From the NCBI GenBank assembly GCA_009731375.1, contig BJOX01000166.1, positions 116,703 to 180,702 on the forward strand: DNA of 64,000 nucleotides. The letters run 5' to 3'. Positions 26,501 through 34,155 of this stretch are shown here, piece by piece. The position numbers and the translations under genes were made by a program. This stretch comes from Paulinella micropora. Taxonomy: Eukaryota; Cercozoa; Imbricatea; Euglyphida. The notes under the pieces were generated by a model, which was not told the DNA's origin, ran no database searches, and saw only the letters and a program-made list of their open reading frames with translations. Position 1 is the stretch's first letter, and each line of letters starts with the position of its first letter.

Positions 26501-27762
26501 AGGCCCGGGTAACGCTCCTGATGACAGAGGTTCATGGTTTTCATAGTGACACCTGCAAAGGTATGAACGACTTGACAGTCGATGTAACCTGGGCCAAAAA
26601 AAGGCGCGATATATCCCTTGTTGTCGAGGAATATACGGTCTCTTTGGTTTACTTGCGCCATGATTTCTGGCAACTGGCGTAGGGATATCCGAGCCCACGC
26701 CCTAGCGTGTTGGACTCTAGGGGCTACGTATGCTACTGATCTAATCAGCTGGCTCGAGTGTAAGCGTGTGGCTACGTAACTATGTTGGTGCATGTCCTCA
26801 TATCTTGTCAAATGACGGAGCTGTGAGAAGCACCGATCTAGATGTATGTGGCCGCCATGAAGCGGGATTTCATACCCACCGTCCTCGCGGATCTCGAGTC
26901 GGTGTCGCACTATCGTGATATTGCCTGGATCGTCAAAAGACGGGTCCTCGTAGATCCCATGGACCCGGATGAGGTAAGGCAGGTGATAGTAGCAACGATG
27001 GTTGCATTGAATGTGCTGACCGAATTGGACGAGATCTTCCCAATAGGGGCGGAGGCGGACAATCGGGTTTTGAATAATGAACAGTGACTTCCTGTCATTA
27101 TAAACGTCCTTCAAAACCGCACCTCCTATTTGCGGGACAGCTGGTATGCTCTTGCCCTCACGGTGCATATCTCTCTCGAACTCGACATGTGTGCGGGTAA
27201 CCATGCGTGGTCCTACTGGGTGCATGATGTTTTTTCTTCGACCCAGGGTTGATAGACCCGCTCTCCGTAGAGTTGTAGGTCTTCCCTGGTCGAGTTGTCT
27301 CATGCCAGTATCCGTTATAGCGCGGCCTCGGACCGCTATGAGCTGAAGGTTAGTCAAATTCAAATCTCCTTGTGGGAAGGTTCGAGCTGCGTTAGGCGAG
27401 ATTGATCCATAGCGGCAGGACATGAGAGAAAATCCCAATGATCGCTGTGATCCCTGTGTCCAAAGTTGTGGCATTCCTGGTATAGGAGATTGCTGGGCTA
27501 AGGGTGGGAGTGATCGTGGCAAAGAGGACGACGAGGAGCTAGCTTGCGATAGGGGTACAGGCGTAGCGGTTTGACGCGCCGGTGTCCCTGACGACGCCGC
27601 CGGGGGCGTGCCATCTATCACTATAAGCTCCCTCTCCAACTGAGTCGGTCTTGGAGGAGAAAGTGCGCTAGGAGACGTGACGTTCGAGAGAGCGGGCGAT
27701 GTAACGCTAGCACCTGGTTGTGCCTTGGCGTCTAGGAGAGACGGTGACGTGACGTTCGACAA
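23578..27762 (-). CDS. Giant extra ORF of gypsy 1 (1,394 codons), unknown function
   Basis: Uninterrupted frame between protease and RT, in the same frame as both: separated from the protease ORF by two TAG codons about 13 codons apart (27871 and about 27836) and from RT by a TGA (23578). Residues about 1-110 are Ser/Pro/Thr-rich. About 110-950 look globular, with many aromatic and His residues (HRCYYHLPYLIRVHGIYED; GHIHLDRCFSQLRHL; FAFEHLWQWFACLYYLFRLP). About 950-1394 are low-complexity: two poly-Ser tracts (near residues 995-1015 and 1180-1195), acidic and Arg-rich patches. I recognise no domain. It has no RT, chromodomain or envelope hallmark I can name, and no obvious membrane segment. 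Ty3/gypsy elements do not normally carry such a block here. Confidence 0.75.
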   Translation of the reverse strand: MSNVTSPSLLDAKAQPGASVTSPALSNVTSPSALSPPRPTQLERELIVIDGTPPAASSGTPARQTATPVPLSQASSSSSSLPRSLPPLAQQSPIPGMPQLWTQGSQRSLGFSLMSCRYGSISPNAARTFPQGDLNLTNLQLIAVRGRAITDTGMRQLDQGRPTTLRRAGLSTLGRRKNIMHPVGPRMVTRTHVEFERDMHREGKSIPAVPQIGGAVLKDVYNDRKSLFIIQNPIVRLRPYWEDLVQFGQHIQCNHRCYYHLPYLIRVHGIYEDPSFDDPGNITIVRHRLEIREDGGYEIPLHGGHIHLDRCFSQLRHLTRYEDMHQHSYVATRLHSSQLIRSVAYVAPRVQHARAWARISLRQLPEIMAQVNQRDRIFLDNKGYIAPFFGPGYIDCQVVHTFAGVTMKTMNLCHQERYPGLSQPEDVLLSECIVFVPCLQGPAPIQTNPQDDWMCIEKRTEVDAHHDRFVKNPAVTHRCNIQYVETNRTPQHISRLLNGLPLKLVLPAMVMNRTPLTMFHHPPVWGRSRAQLASILAFGLDQEDPISDTLLFRHYISYSHERPYGFMGHLSGLYPGHGGQSVSQQIMKHVVPFPWSHTVSVEPVRSRGSIGRHDEDYLGCPIFVRYHFAFEHLWQWFACLYYLFRLPSNSAIRYCTHPHDIKRSIGFSRPTFSFFADLPANYFANMDMTICSTDKYHPILPTDQWDVCPNPGMLARLFTDSPDREILEQKLNLLNQPSLFMEARWTRGIDTLAPVQDYLLRNLPSSAHDQKWYCTTIANVPFFIQVQTEVRALQHMLNTPAYEETQVVVHPSTYSPCLADILNPYSRALRAKGYPYGVPSIQDEMDIKETIPNIVRLDLASTYLGTRVDLRDSRDIAAYLNLPLVPVDLGWESVSSWNTHCRLEFAMLHNIILPQDTEMFSTNEQLPPAPVTGRPETTYPVITLSENPGLRWKLRARQDPTPSPFSPAAPTSLSQAPSTYLPPSPPTTYFSSSSSSSSSSSSSSLSSSSASSSAPSQGPPTLPSAVSAVEGAHAIRFTITGPRSLRPTRRLWGFQIPSSRATRKQLEEESPSDRISFFPRISSRSNPRCLSSADLRSQRRLEYSRARDEEEEELEEYERQGRSGTDERKNSPPADDSEDADTGRGRSSKAIRRKFKKPKTSCQPDRRRRRSHDDDYEDGSSSSSSSSSSSSSSAPAPSATSGSRTTDKQEKTEGKNKNKERSKRGSRGKAHKVRTWYYHEVAYDRQGRRYLRTVSQGERKPIRSQYQAQQQRMRQAIIHGWKNPVQRWTSGIPARRNAPRSTLPRRGPRRVRSEPSLPRPAYSRPQNLVPETRSNVYAPRATHLRQQNTKRVPSHSMLMLRTLAGSQCQSPPSPGQLRFRPHSPQHEPEMCRTQ

Positions 27763-27870
27763 AGCGGCGAGTAAGCGGGAGTTGTCGGTGAGAAAGTAGG
27801 TTCTATGGGAGACTCCCTGGGTCCTAACCGGCTAGGCGTATCGGCCGATCCGGGCTTGCGCGCCCACTCG

Positions 27871-29712
27871 CTAGGAGACGCGGTGGAGGGAGTGGGTGAA
27901 GGTCCTCCGGGAGTCTCGTGTGAGGCTTGCGTGGCCCGGTGATCTTGCCCCGAGCTCGAAGAACGAGCTTGAGCTTGAAGCGGTGGCTCCTTCAAGATCG
28001 GCCTGGGCTGGCGTCGCCGTCTCACTAGGTGACGGTGGTCCCTGAGGAGTCACATCCTCCTCCTCGCGTATTGAGGGAAGACCCGTGATCGGAAAAGCCG
28101 AGACCGGTGTACGGTCCAGTCGGGTCGCTGCGGTCCGAGATCGTGTCTGTCGCGGTGTGGGGGATATACGGTCAGTACTGTCCTCCTGCTTCTCCTCCGT
28201 CTCGTCTGTCTTCTCTTCGCTTTCTTCTTTCTCTTCCTGTTGCTCTTCATCATCACTCCCGTCAGTGGTGATCGCCACCAGAGGGAGGAGACTAAAAGGG
28301 CATTCCTTAAGGCCTTGCTTTTGGGCTTCCTCCTCGTTATCATCCGAGGTGAGGTCCGTCAGCGTGACCACTTGGTGGCAGGGACCATCTCTTAGGATTG
28401 TCCTGCTTCGCAAAGCCTGATTGACAGTCCCGCTGGGCTGTCGGGGCGGGGTCAGGATCTCGAACTCGTCCAAGAGGATTTGTTCGTCCTCCGCCCGTGT
28501 CGGCACGGCCGGCCACTGTTGGCCAGCTGCCATACGGGTGAAAAGTGCATCCGTGGATATGTTGGTCTGCATGATAAGGGCAGTGCCAAGTAGAATATCC
28601 GCTCCCGGGGGAACACGCTGGGAGGTGTAGAGGTAAATCTCATCCCAGCCTCTTGTAGGGAGGACTTGGATGTAGAGACGTATGCCTCTGACCATAGTTA
28701 TGATCCCTTGAGCCGTGCCGGCTGTCAGGATGGGCAAATCCATTTCAGTCAGGCCCATCTTGGAGGATAAGCGTGGGTGGATCAGTCCCAAGGTATTACA
28801 TCCAGTGTCAATTATGACAAAGATGTCGATAGCCTTGTCGGCGGTCTGATCCAGTCCGGCAATAGCCAGGACCCGTCCTTGAAGGATATTTGCCTTACGA
28901 GGTCGTACGGGAGCGACATAACGGCATTCAAGAGCCGTGTCAGTCCCGTCGTCCAGTATATTATGGGTGCTTACCTGGCTAGGGTCGTCTACCGTCGCTT
29001 GAGCCGCCATCACCGCTGCCATAGGGGCATCCTTGCGTTCCTTGCGGTCTTTTCCGCGTCGATCCTTCTGTCCGGGGCCAGCGCGTTGATTCCCGGCCCT
29101 CGGGGGGCACCAATACGAGTTGAGCCCCTTCTCCAGATCGCGCGTCCGTGTCCTACAAACTTCGAGTGTATGATTTGGTTTGTCGACCTTGCCGAAGTGC
29201 TGACAGTAGGCGCAGGGCTCGGAGCTCTTGTTGTGCGGCGCGCGGTTCTCCTTGGCGGGGTCCTTCGTCCACTGGGCCGGCTTGGCGATCTTGATCGCGT
29301 TGGCTCCAGAAAAGCGTGCAGTCTTGGTTGTACGCCCGCCGGACGAACTCGAAGGAGCAGAGCCCTTGCGTTGGTCCGGGCCCGGGCCAGACTTCGACTT
29401 GTTCTGCTGATGGGACGTCGGAGCTTGCCTCGCCACGACCTGCAGCTGACTACCCGAGGGGATGTCACGGGGCCATTTGGTTCTTGGCTTCCTCGTGCTC
29501 TCCCTGGCCCTCTCCTTACGAGGGGGGCGCCGGCCGTGGTCGGATTCCGGTGCCGTCAGGATCATCTTGGGGTCCCAATCAGTCAAGGTACGCGGGTTAG
29601 CCTTGAGGTGAGGTACCTCATCTCTTCCAAAGTGCGTGTCGGCGCAATGCCCCGCTTCTTCCTTTCTATCTGCAGGGCCTCTATGTGCTGTATCTCCATG
29701 GGGGAGACACAT
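27871..29712 (-). CDS. Gypsy 1 nucleocapsid knuckle and aspartic protease ORF
   Basis: 613 codons. The N-terminal part is very basic and Gln/Ser/Pro-rich. A CCHC-type knuckle CAYCQHFGKVDKPNHTLEVC lies near 29165-29225. The retropepsin-like protease has FVIIDTGCNTLGLI (DTG at about 28798) and a later hydrophobic-Gly motif ADILLGTALIM. The C-terminus is acidic (EEEQQEEKEESEEKTDE) and Pro/Thr-rich. It is in the same frame as Gag and the extra ORF, though the 29600-29910 region needs two compensating frameshifts to read sensibly. It would process the Gag-Pol polyprotein. Confidence 0.8.
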   Translation of the reverse strand: MCLPHGDTAHRGPADRKEEAGHCADTHFGRDEVPHLKANPRTLTDWDPKMILTAPESDHGRRPPRKERARESTRKPRTKWPRDIPSGSQLQVVARQAPTSHQQNKSKSGPGPDQRKGSAPSSSSGGRTTKTARFSGANAIKIAKPAQWTKDPAKENRAPHNKSSEPCAYCQHFGKVDKPNHTLEVCRTRTRDLEKGLNSYWCPPRAGNQRAGPGQKDRRGKDRKERKDAPMAAVMAAQATVDDPSQVSTHNILDDGTDTALECRYVAPVRPRKANILQGRVLAIAGLDQTADKAIDIFVIIDTGCNTLGLIHPRLSSKMGLTEMDLPILTAGTAQGIITMVRGIRLYIQVLPTRGWDEIYLYTSQRVPPGADILLGTALIMQTNISTDALFTRMAAGQQWPAVPTRAEDEQILLDEFEILTPPRQPSGTVNQALRSRTILRDGPCHQVVTLTDLTSDDNEEEAQKQGLKECPFSLLPLVAITTDGSDDEEQQEEKEESEEKTDETEEKQEDSTDRISPTPRQTRSRTAATRLDRTPVSAFPITGLPSIREEEDVTPQGPPSPSETATPAQADLEGATASSSSSFFELGARSPGHASLTRDSRRTFTHSLHRVS

Positions 29713-29907
29713 CGCCGGGCTACCTCATACTTATGGGATTCCTCGGCCACAAGGCCTTCGTTCTGCAGCTGCCTGAAGAGCTTTCTGTAAACGCGTGATA
29801 TAATTGGCCAAGTTCTCTTTCGACCGTCTCTTCATGTCATTCCTGTAACTCGGGCCGAAAGGCTTGGTAACGTCGTAGACGATGTCGATTTTCCATCGTG
29901 AGTCTAC

Positions 29908-31590
29908 TCAAACTCGGTAGTCCAGCCAGATCCATGGCAAGAGCTGCAGAGATTTCATGTAGGAGTCTTTGGAAGAAGTTCTTGCCGACCACGCGTTGAG
30001 GAAGATCTCGGCCTCAGACTGGGTCATAAAAAGGGAAAGATTGGAAAGGAACAGACGCAAAGTGTATTCTAATGATACGTGGTCGAACTTAAGCTTTTTG
30101 ATCTCCCGCATGCGGCGTTGGTTCCGTTCGGTAACAGACTCAAATGGTGCAACCATCATAAGGACGGTGCTGCCACTAAACCGTATACCATTGCGGGTAA
30201 GTGACGGCTCGGAACTACTCGACGAGGGCTGCTCGCCACTACTAGAGGATGCACTAGTTGTCCCTCTGCTCCCAGACGGGTTGTCCTCCTCCGCTTCGAT
30301 CGTCGGGGCAGCTGGGCTGGCTAGAGCCGTTCCGGCTACCTCTGGCGTGACCGCTGCGGAGGCTGCGGTTTCCGCGACCGCCGTCCCGGTCTCTCCATCT
30401 TCGTCGCTCCCACCAGCTGGCGGGAGCGATTGCCTAACTGTGGAGAAAGTCACGATACATGGAGGGGCAGAACGGGGTCGATTTGAGGACTGCCCGATTC
30501 GGGGGGATAGGGGGAGGCTGTCACCGTCGGCTGGCTCTGCCCCTCGCTCGGGAGAGAAAGAGAACAGAGGCCCTTTCGACTCTTCTTCCTCCTCGACTAC
30601 CCTTCCGTATGGGGAGACAAAAAGCGCGCCGCTGTCTTCGTACCGGGAGTCCGGAGGGGAGGCGAATGATCCCGGGAAGCTTGGGCTCCGTTGAGAAAAC
30701 CTCGGGGTCGGGGATGAACCATACCCTGATGCTAGTGGGGAAAATGCCCCGTCAGCAGTCGGTCTCGGTCGGGAAAACAGAGAACGCTGTGCCTCTGACC
30801 CGCCTATGGGGCCCAAACTACTTCCTGAAGGGCGAGAGGGTCGACCTGGGAAGGCTGTAATGGGGCCACCAAAGCGTTGGGAGCCAGTTGGGGGGAACCT
30901 TACCGGGGCGGGGGCAGCCATGAAGCGCGATGACGATGCTGCCGCCGTAGCCGGAGGCATCGTCGCTGCCGTAGCTGTAGCCGTGGTCGTAGTCGTTGTC
31001 GTGGTCGTAGTCGTTGCTCGGGGGCGAGTTGGGACCATGGTAGGAGCCGCCGTGGCCGCTGGTGCCGGAATCGTCACGTAGCGTATGGAGCTGGGGACGT
31101 TGTCCGGGGACAGAACCCAACCGACCTTTTTCGCAAGGTCGTTGTACCTACTTATAGCTAGGTCTCTCTCACCCCTATAAGCGGTCCACTTGTGGAAAGT
31201 GGATGGGTCCAACCAATAATCCACCATCTGCTCAAGGGGCTGCATGGGGAGAAAAGGCTCCTCCTCAAGATTGAGAAGGCCGTTCTTTACTGCTTTCGTT
31301 AAGAGGGGGCAGAGGTCCTTATTTAAAGTCATTAGTACGACCTTAATGAAGTGGGCGCGGCTGATTCCTTCCGTCTGGGGCGAGAGCTTCTTGGCCAAGC
31401 CGTCCTTGAGGGCATTCCTGTATGTGTCTATGAAGGGGACCTTGAGGTTGGTGCGCAGCGTACGAGAGATGTTGAGGCATTCCTCTCGGTGGTAGACTTC
31501 CTGACTGACCAGGTCGTAATTGGGGCGAGGAAATGAGGCTGGAAGGCTCATTTCGTCACACCTGAACGTAGAAGACCCACGATGTAGCAA
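29908..31590 (-). CDS. Gypsy 1 Gag
   Basis: 560 codons ending in TGA, after which coding-like sequence continues in frame for about 50 codons (RWKIDIVYDVTKPFG). The N-terminal half is helical (VSQEVYHREECLNISRTLR). A Thr/Ala tract (TTTTTTTTTTATA) lies near 30985-31010 and the middle is Ser/Pro-rich and disordered. A C-terminal helical block (RRMREIKKLKFDHVSLEYTLRLFLSNLSLF) resembles a capsid segment. Position directly after the 5' LTR and leader supports Gag, which forms the particle and binds element RNA. Confidence 0.7.
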   Translation of the reverse strand: MLHRGSSTFRCDEMSLPASFPRPNYDLVSQEVYHREECLNISRTLRTNLKVPFIDTYRNALKDGLAKKLSPQTEGISRAHFIKVVLMTLNKDLCPLLTKAVKNGLLNLEEEPFLPMQPLEQMVDYWLDPSTFHKWTAYRGERDLAISRYNDLAKKVGWVLSPDNVPSSIRYVTIPAPAATAAPTMVPTRPRATTTTTTTTTTTATATAATMPPATAAASSSRFMAAPAPVRFPPTGSQRFGGPITAFPGRPSRPSGSSLGPIGGSEAQRSLFSRPRPTADGAFSPLASGYGSSPTPRFSQRSPSFPGSFASPPDSRYEDSGALFVSPYGRVVEEEEESKGPLFSFSPERGAEPADGDSLPLSPRIGQSSNRPRSAPPCIVTFSTVRQSLPPAGGSDEDGETGTAVAETAASAAVTPEVAGTALASPAAPTIEAEEDNPSGSRGTTSASSSSGEQPSSSSSEPSLTRNGIRFSGSTVLMMVAPFESVTERNQRRMREIKKLKFDHVSLEYTLRLFLSNLSLFMTQSEAEIFLNAWSARTSSKDSYMKSLQLLPWIWLDYRV

Positions 31591-31947
31591 ACAGGCCTGG
31601 AATTTGCAAAGGAGGCATTTAGGGTTGGTTGCTACTCGATGGGGCTTGCCTGAGGGACTGTCCTATGTATGTAAGGGACTTGAACAGACTTGAACAGACT
31701 TGAACAAGACTTGAACAAGACTTGAGTACATGGTACAAGTCGCCTCTCTGCGTGTGGTGAACATGAACAACGGTCACCATGACCGGCCACTCAAAGACAG
31801 GTGAACTAGCTGTCCTGTGTGGGTGTAATGGCAGACCTTGAGCTTGCTCGCTGTTGGTGTTTCCAGAAGCAGGTAGGTGTTCCCCAATTCGAGCTGTGCA
31901 CAGCACACACAAAGTGTGACTCTTCCGAAAAAACAGGGAAATTCGAA
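31591..31947 (-). other. Gypsy 1 leader between 5' LTR and Gag
   Basis: Non-coding. Repeated GAACAGACTTGAACA-type units lie at 31680-31725. I could not assign the primer binding site: the bases directly after the LTR (TTCGAATTTCCC in element sense) do not begin with the usual TGG. Confidence 0.5.
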
Positions 31948-32519
31948 TTGTAAGTCTTGACTACCCTCTTGTGAGGAAATTACCAACCGGCATTCAAGTG
32001 AATACACACACGGCTGTCATTTGATCTCAAAATACTTCCGAGAACAGGGAAGGTACCAAAAGACGCTGGGATGGTCAATTCCAGTTTATTTAGTACACTT
32101 GCTTGACAGACTACTTGTCCCTTGCGAAACAATACAAATTCTGAGAACTAACGAATAGAATTCAAGTGCTACACGTGTTGTGTTGCAGTTGGAGTTGTTC
32201 AAGTTGGTCTGAGAACAATAAAGGAAAATATGTTAAGTATTACCACTTTAACTAACCTATCTGAGTTGTTTTACCTTTTTACTTGGGGTGTTGACTGGAA
32301 ACCGGAAAACACGGTCCAAGGAAATAAAGTATGACTGGAGACAGGAAAAAGCGGTCAAAGGAATAAAAGTTTCAGATATGGGGAAAAAAGGCAATAGTCA
32401 AGCATTTCTAAAAAGCTAGCTGTTAAAGGGAAATAAATTAATATGTTAACGGCAGTTGAAAACGTAACAACTACAAGTTATGACAGTTGATAAATAAACG
32501 GAAAAATGAAGTAACGGAA
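31948..32519 (-). repeat. Gypsy 1 5' LTR, larger piece
   Basis: Reverse complement of most of 20609-21232. It ends at 32519 with TAACGGAA, the left copy of the viral target duplication. Confidence 0.85.
32512..32519. other. 8-bp target site duplication, left copy
   Basis: TAACGGAA, identical to 52754-52761. The uninterrupted gypsy 1 LTR at 20.6 kb has this octamer once. Confidence 0.85.
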
Positions 32520-32845
32520 GTAGTATAATATGAAATTTTTAAGGTCGTTTTTCGTGCCTCAAAACAACCTTATAAATGTCATTTGTCGCTTCCTATTGAT
32601 TTCCCGCAAATCAATACTAAGCCTCAAAACAGCACATTAACAAAATCAAAAATTTTGATAAATACGAAAAAGCAAAATAAAGAAATCTTTCTTATTTTTA
32701 ATTTCCCTTTTAAATAAAAATAAAAGTCAAGCAGAAAAAATAAAAGTAAAGCAAAAATTTTTTAAGGTTTTTAAATATAAAAAATCAATACTAACAAAGA
32801 AAACCCCCAAATTCGCTCTCCACATAGCACTGAAGAAAAATATAT
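32520..32845 (+). repeat. Viral terminal inverted repeat, left
   Basis: About 326 bases matching the reverse complement of 52421-52753 with scattered substitutions and small indels. The inner edge is at GAAGAAAAATATAT. Confidence 0.9.
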
Positions 32846-32879
32846 GTATTGTAAAAGAAAAAATTTCGTCTTGATATAG

Positions 32880-33113
32880 ATGGATACTTACAAACAGAAG
32901 AGAGCACAATATGTGAAGGAAAGAAGGAAAGAGAAATATAAATGCATATGCGGAAAGGTAATAGGGATATATGGAAAATATCAACACGAAAAATCAGACT
33001 TTCATAGAGACTACTTCGCAGAGAAAGAAGAGGTTATGATAGGAGGACATAAAGTTATTCGTATAACTCGTAGAAACGACGACATAGAAAGATATTTTAA
33101 AAATAAAATGTAA
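32880..33113 (+). CDS. Small zinc-finger-like protein (77 aa), viral
   Basis: A Lys/Arg-rich N-terminus precedes CICGKVIGIYGKYQHEKSDFH, a Cys-x-Cys ... His-x5-His arrangement like the short C2H2-type fingers seen in many large DNA viruses. The C-terminus is basic. It is the first gene inside the left TIR and would be an early DNA- or RNA-binding protein. The function is inferred only from the motif. Confidence 0.6.
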   Translation: MDTYKQKRAQYVKERRKEKYKCICGKVIGIYGKYQHEKSDFHRDYFAEKEEVMIGGHKVIRITRRNDDIERYFKNKM

Positions 33114-33152
33114 AACCATTTAAAAGAATAAATATTATTACTTATATATGGT

Positions 33153-33392
33153 ATGACTTCTTTACAGATACAAGCGGACAAGGAAATGAAAGAATTATAC
33201 AACTTACATTTTCCAGAAGCTTTAGCAGACGATAGAAGGATTAAGAAATACACAAAAAGAGAAGTGCTTCAACGATATAGTAAGGCTTTTAAGGTTTGGA
33301 ATGAACAGAGAAACAAGGCACTACTTGAGGATTCAACCTTGTTGAATATTCACAAATGGGAAATATGTGAAGAAGCAATAAGACAAACTTAA
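33153..33392 (+). CDS. Viral small protein (79 aa), unknown
   Basis: Predicted all-helical, charged and soluble (QADKEMKELYNLHFPEALADD...). It follows the zinc-finger gene by 39 bases in the same direction; the AT-rich gap reads like a short promoter or terminator region. No family is recognised. Confidence 0.5.
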   Translation: MTSLQIQADKEMKELYNLHFPEALADDRRIKKYTKREVLQRYSKAFKVWNEQRNKALLEDSTLLNIHKWEICEEAIRQT

Positions 33393-33480
33393 ATTAAGGA
33401 TTATTATTGTATTAAATAATAATTTAATTTAAAATATAAAACCATTTAAAGAAATAAATATTATTACTTATAATATAGAT

Positions 33481-33657
33481 ATGGGAAGACACAAGAAATA
33501 TTTCACACCAGAGGACAAACGAAAGGAGAATAATGAAAAAGCAATGGCTTATTATAATAAGAACCGCGAAGAAGTAAATATAAGACGAAAGGAAAAATTG
33601 AAAGAACGAAATAGAAAACTTAAGGAATATGAAGAAATTAAGGCGAGAGGAGCATAA
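33481..33657 (+). CDS. Viral small basic coiled-coil protein (58 aa), unknown
   Basis: ATG at 33481, stop TAA ending at 33657. Strongly charged (MGRHKKYFTPEDKRKENNEK...), probably one long basic helix. The 60 bases before the start resemble the stretch before the 33153 gene (ACCATTTAAAnGAATAAATATTATTACTTATA), so the two may share a promoter or duplicated upstream region. Confidence 0.5.
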   Translation: MGRHKKYFTPEDKRKENNEKAMAYYNKNREEVNIRRKEKLKERNRKLKEYEEIKARGA

Positions 33658-33806
33658 AACAAAAACAACTAAAAAACAAAAAATTATTTTTTATAATAAA
33701 TAAAATGAATTTCATGTTAAAGGTAAGACAATTTATATTATAAAAAAGGTAAAACAATTTAATTTATTTTATTATTTTTATATCCACACTAATATAAAAG
33801 TAAAAT

Positions 33807-33971
33807 ATGCCACCACCATTACCGCCCAGACCAACGAAGGAAAATGTAGAACTAGCGAAGGTAAGGGCGGATTTGAGGAAAACTACAACTAGAGAGAGCA
33901 AGAGGGAATTCAAAGTAGTAGAGTTAAAATCTAGACGAGACAATAGATTAAACTCTCTTACAAAGAATTAA
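33807..33971 (+). CDS. Viral small basic protein (54 aa), unknown
   Basis: ATG at 33807 (MPPPLPPRPTKENVELAK), stop TAA ending at 33971. Pro-rich N-terminus and a basic helical remainder. The end overlaps the inverted repeat GAATTAAAT...ATTTAATTC (33965-34006), which could act as a terminator hairpin. Confidence 0.45.
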   Translation: MPPPLPPRPTKENVELAKVRADLRKTTTRESKREFKVVELKSRRDNRLNSLTKN

Positions 33972-34155
33972 ATGTTTTCTTTTTATAATATCTATTTAAT
34001 TCTTCGTGGTCTGTTATGTATGTAATAGTAATATGAACATCTGCATTTCCTGTCATCCCATTTCTTTTAGCATCTAATAGTAGAGGAAGTAGAACCTCTC
34101 GCTCTAATGTGTCAGTATCATAAAAGTTTATGTCTAATCCTTGCTTCTCGTTCAA
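33958..34155 (-). pseudogene. Minus-strand piece, probably inverted N-terminal part of the viral polymerase
   Basis: A clean 65-codon frame (LDINFYDTDTLEREVLLPLL; GMTGNADVHITITYI) that ends just where the + strand polymerase reading begins. The composition is coding-like. It has no promoter spacing and sits between two + genes. By analogy with the proven inversion at 35687-35983 I read it as another flipped fragment. It could instead be a separate small gene. Confidence 0.4.

Noticed and set aside
24039-29790. Opposite-strand ORFs of 60-340 codons over the gypsy 1 coding region
   Set aside because: They are shadows of the GC-rich minus-strand genes with no independent motif.
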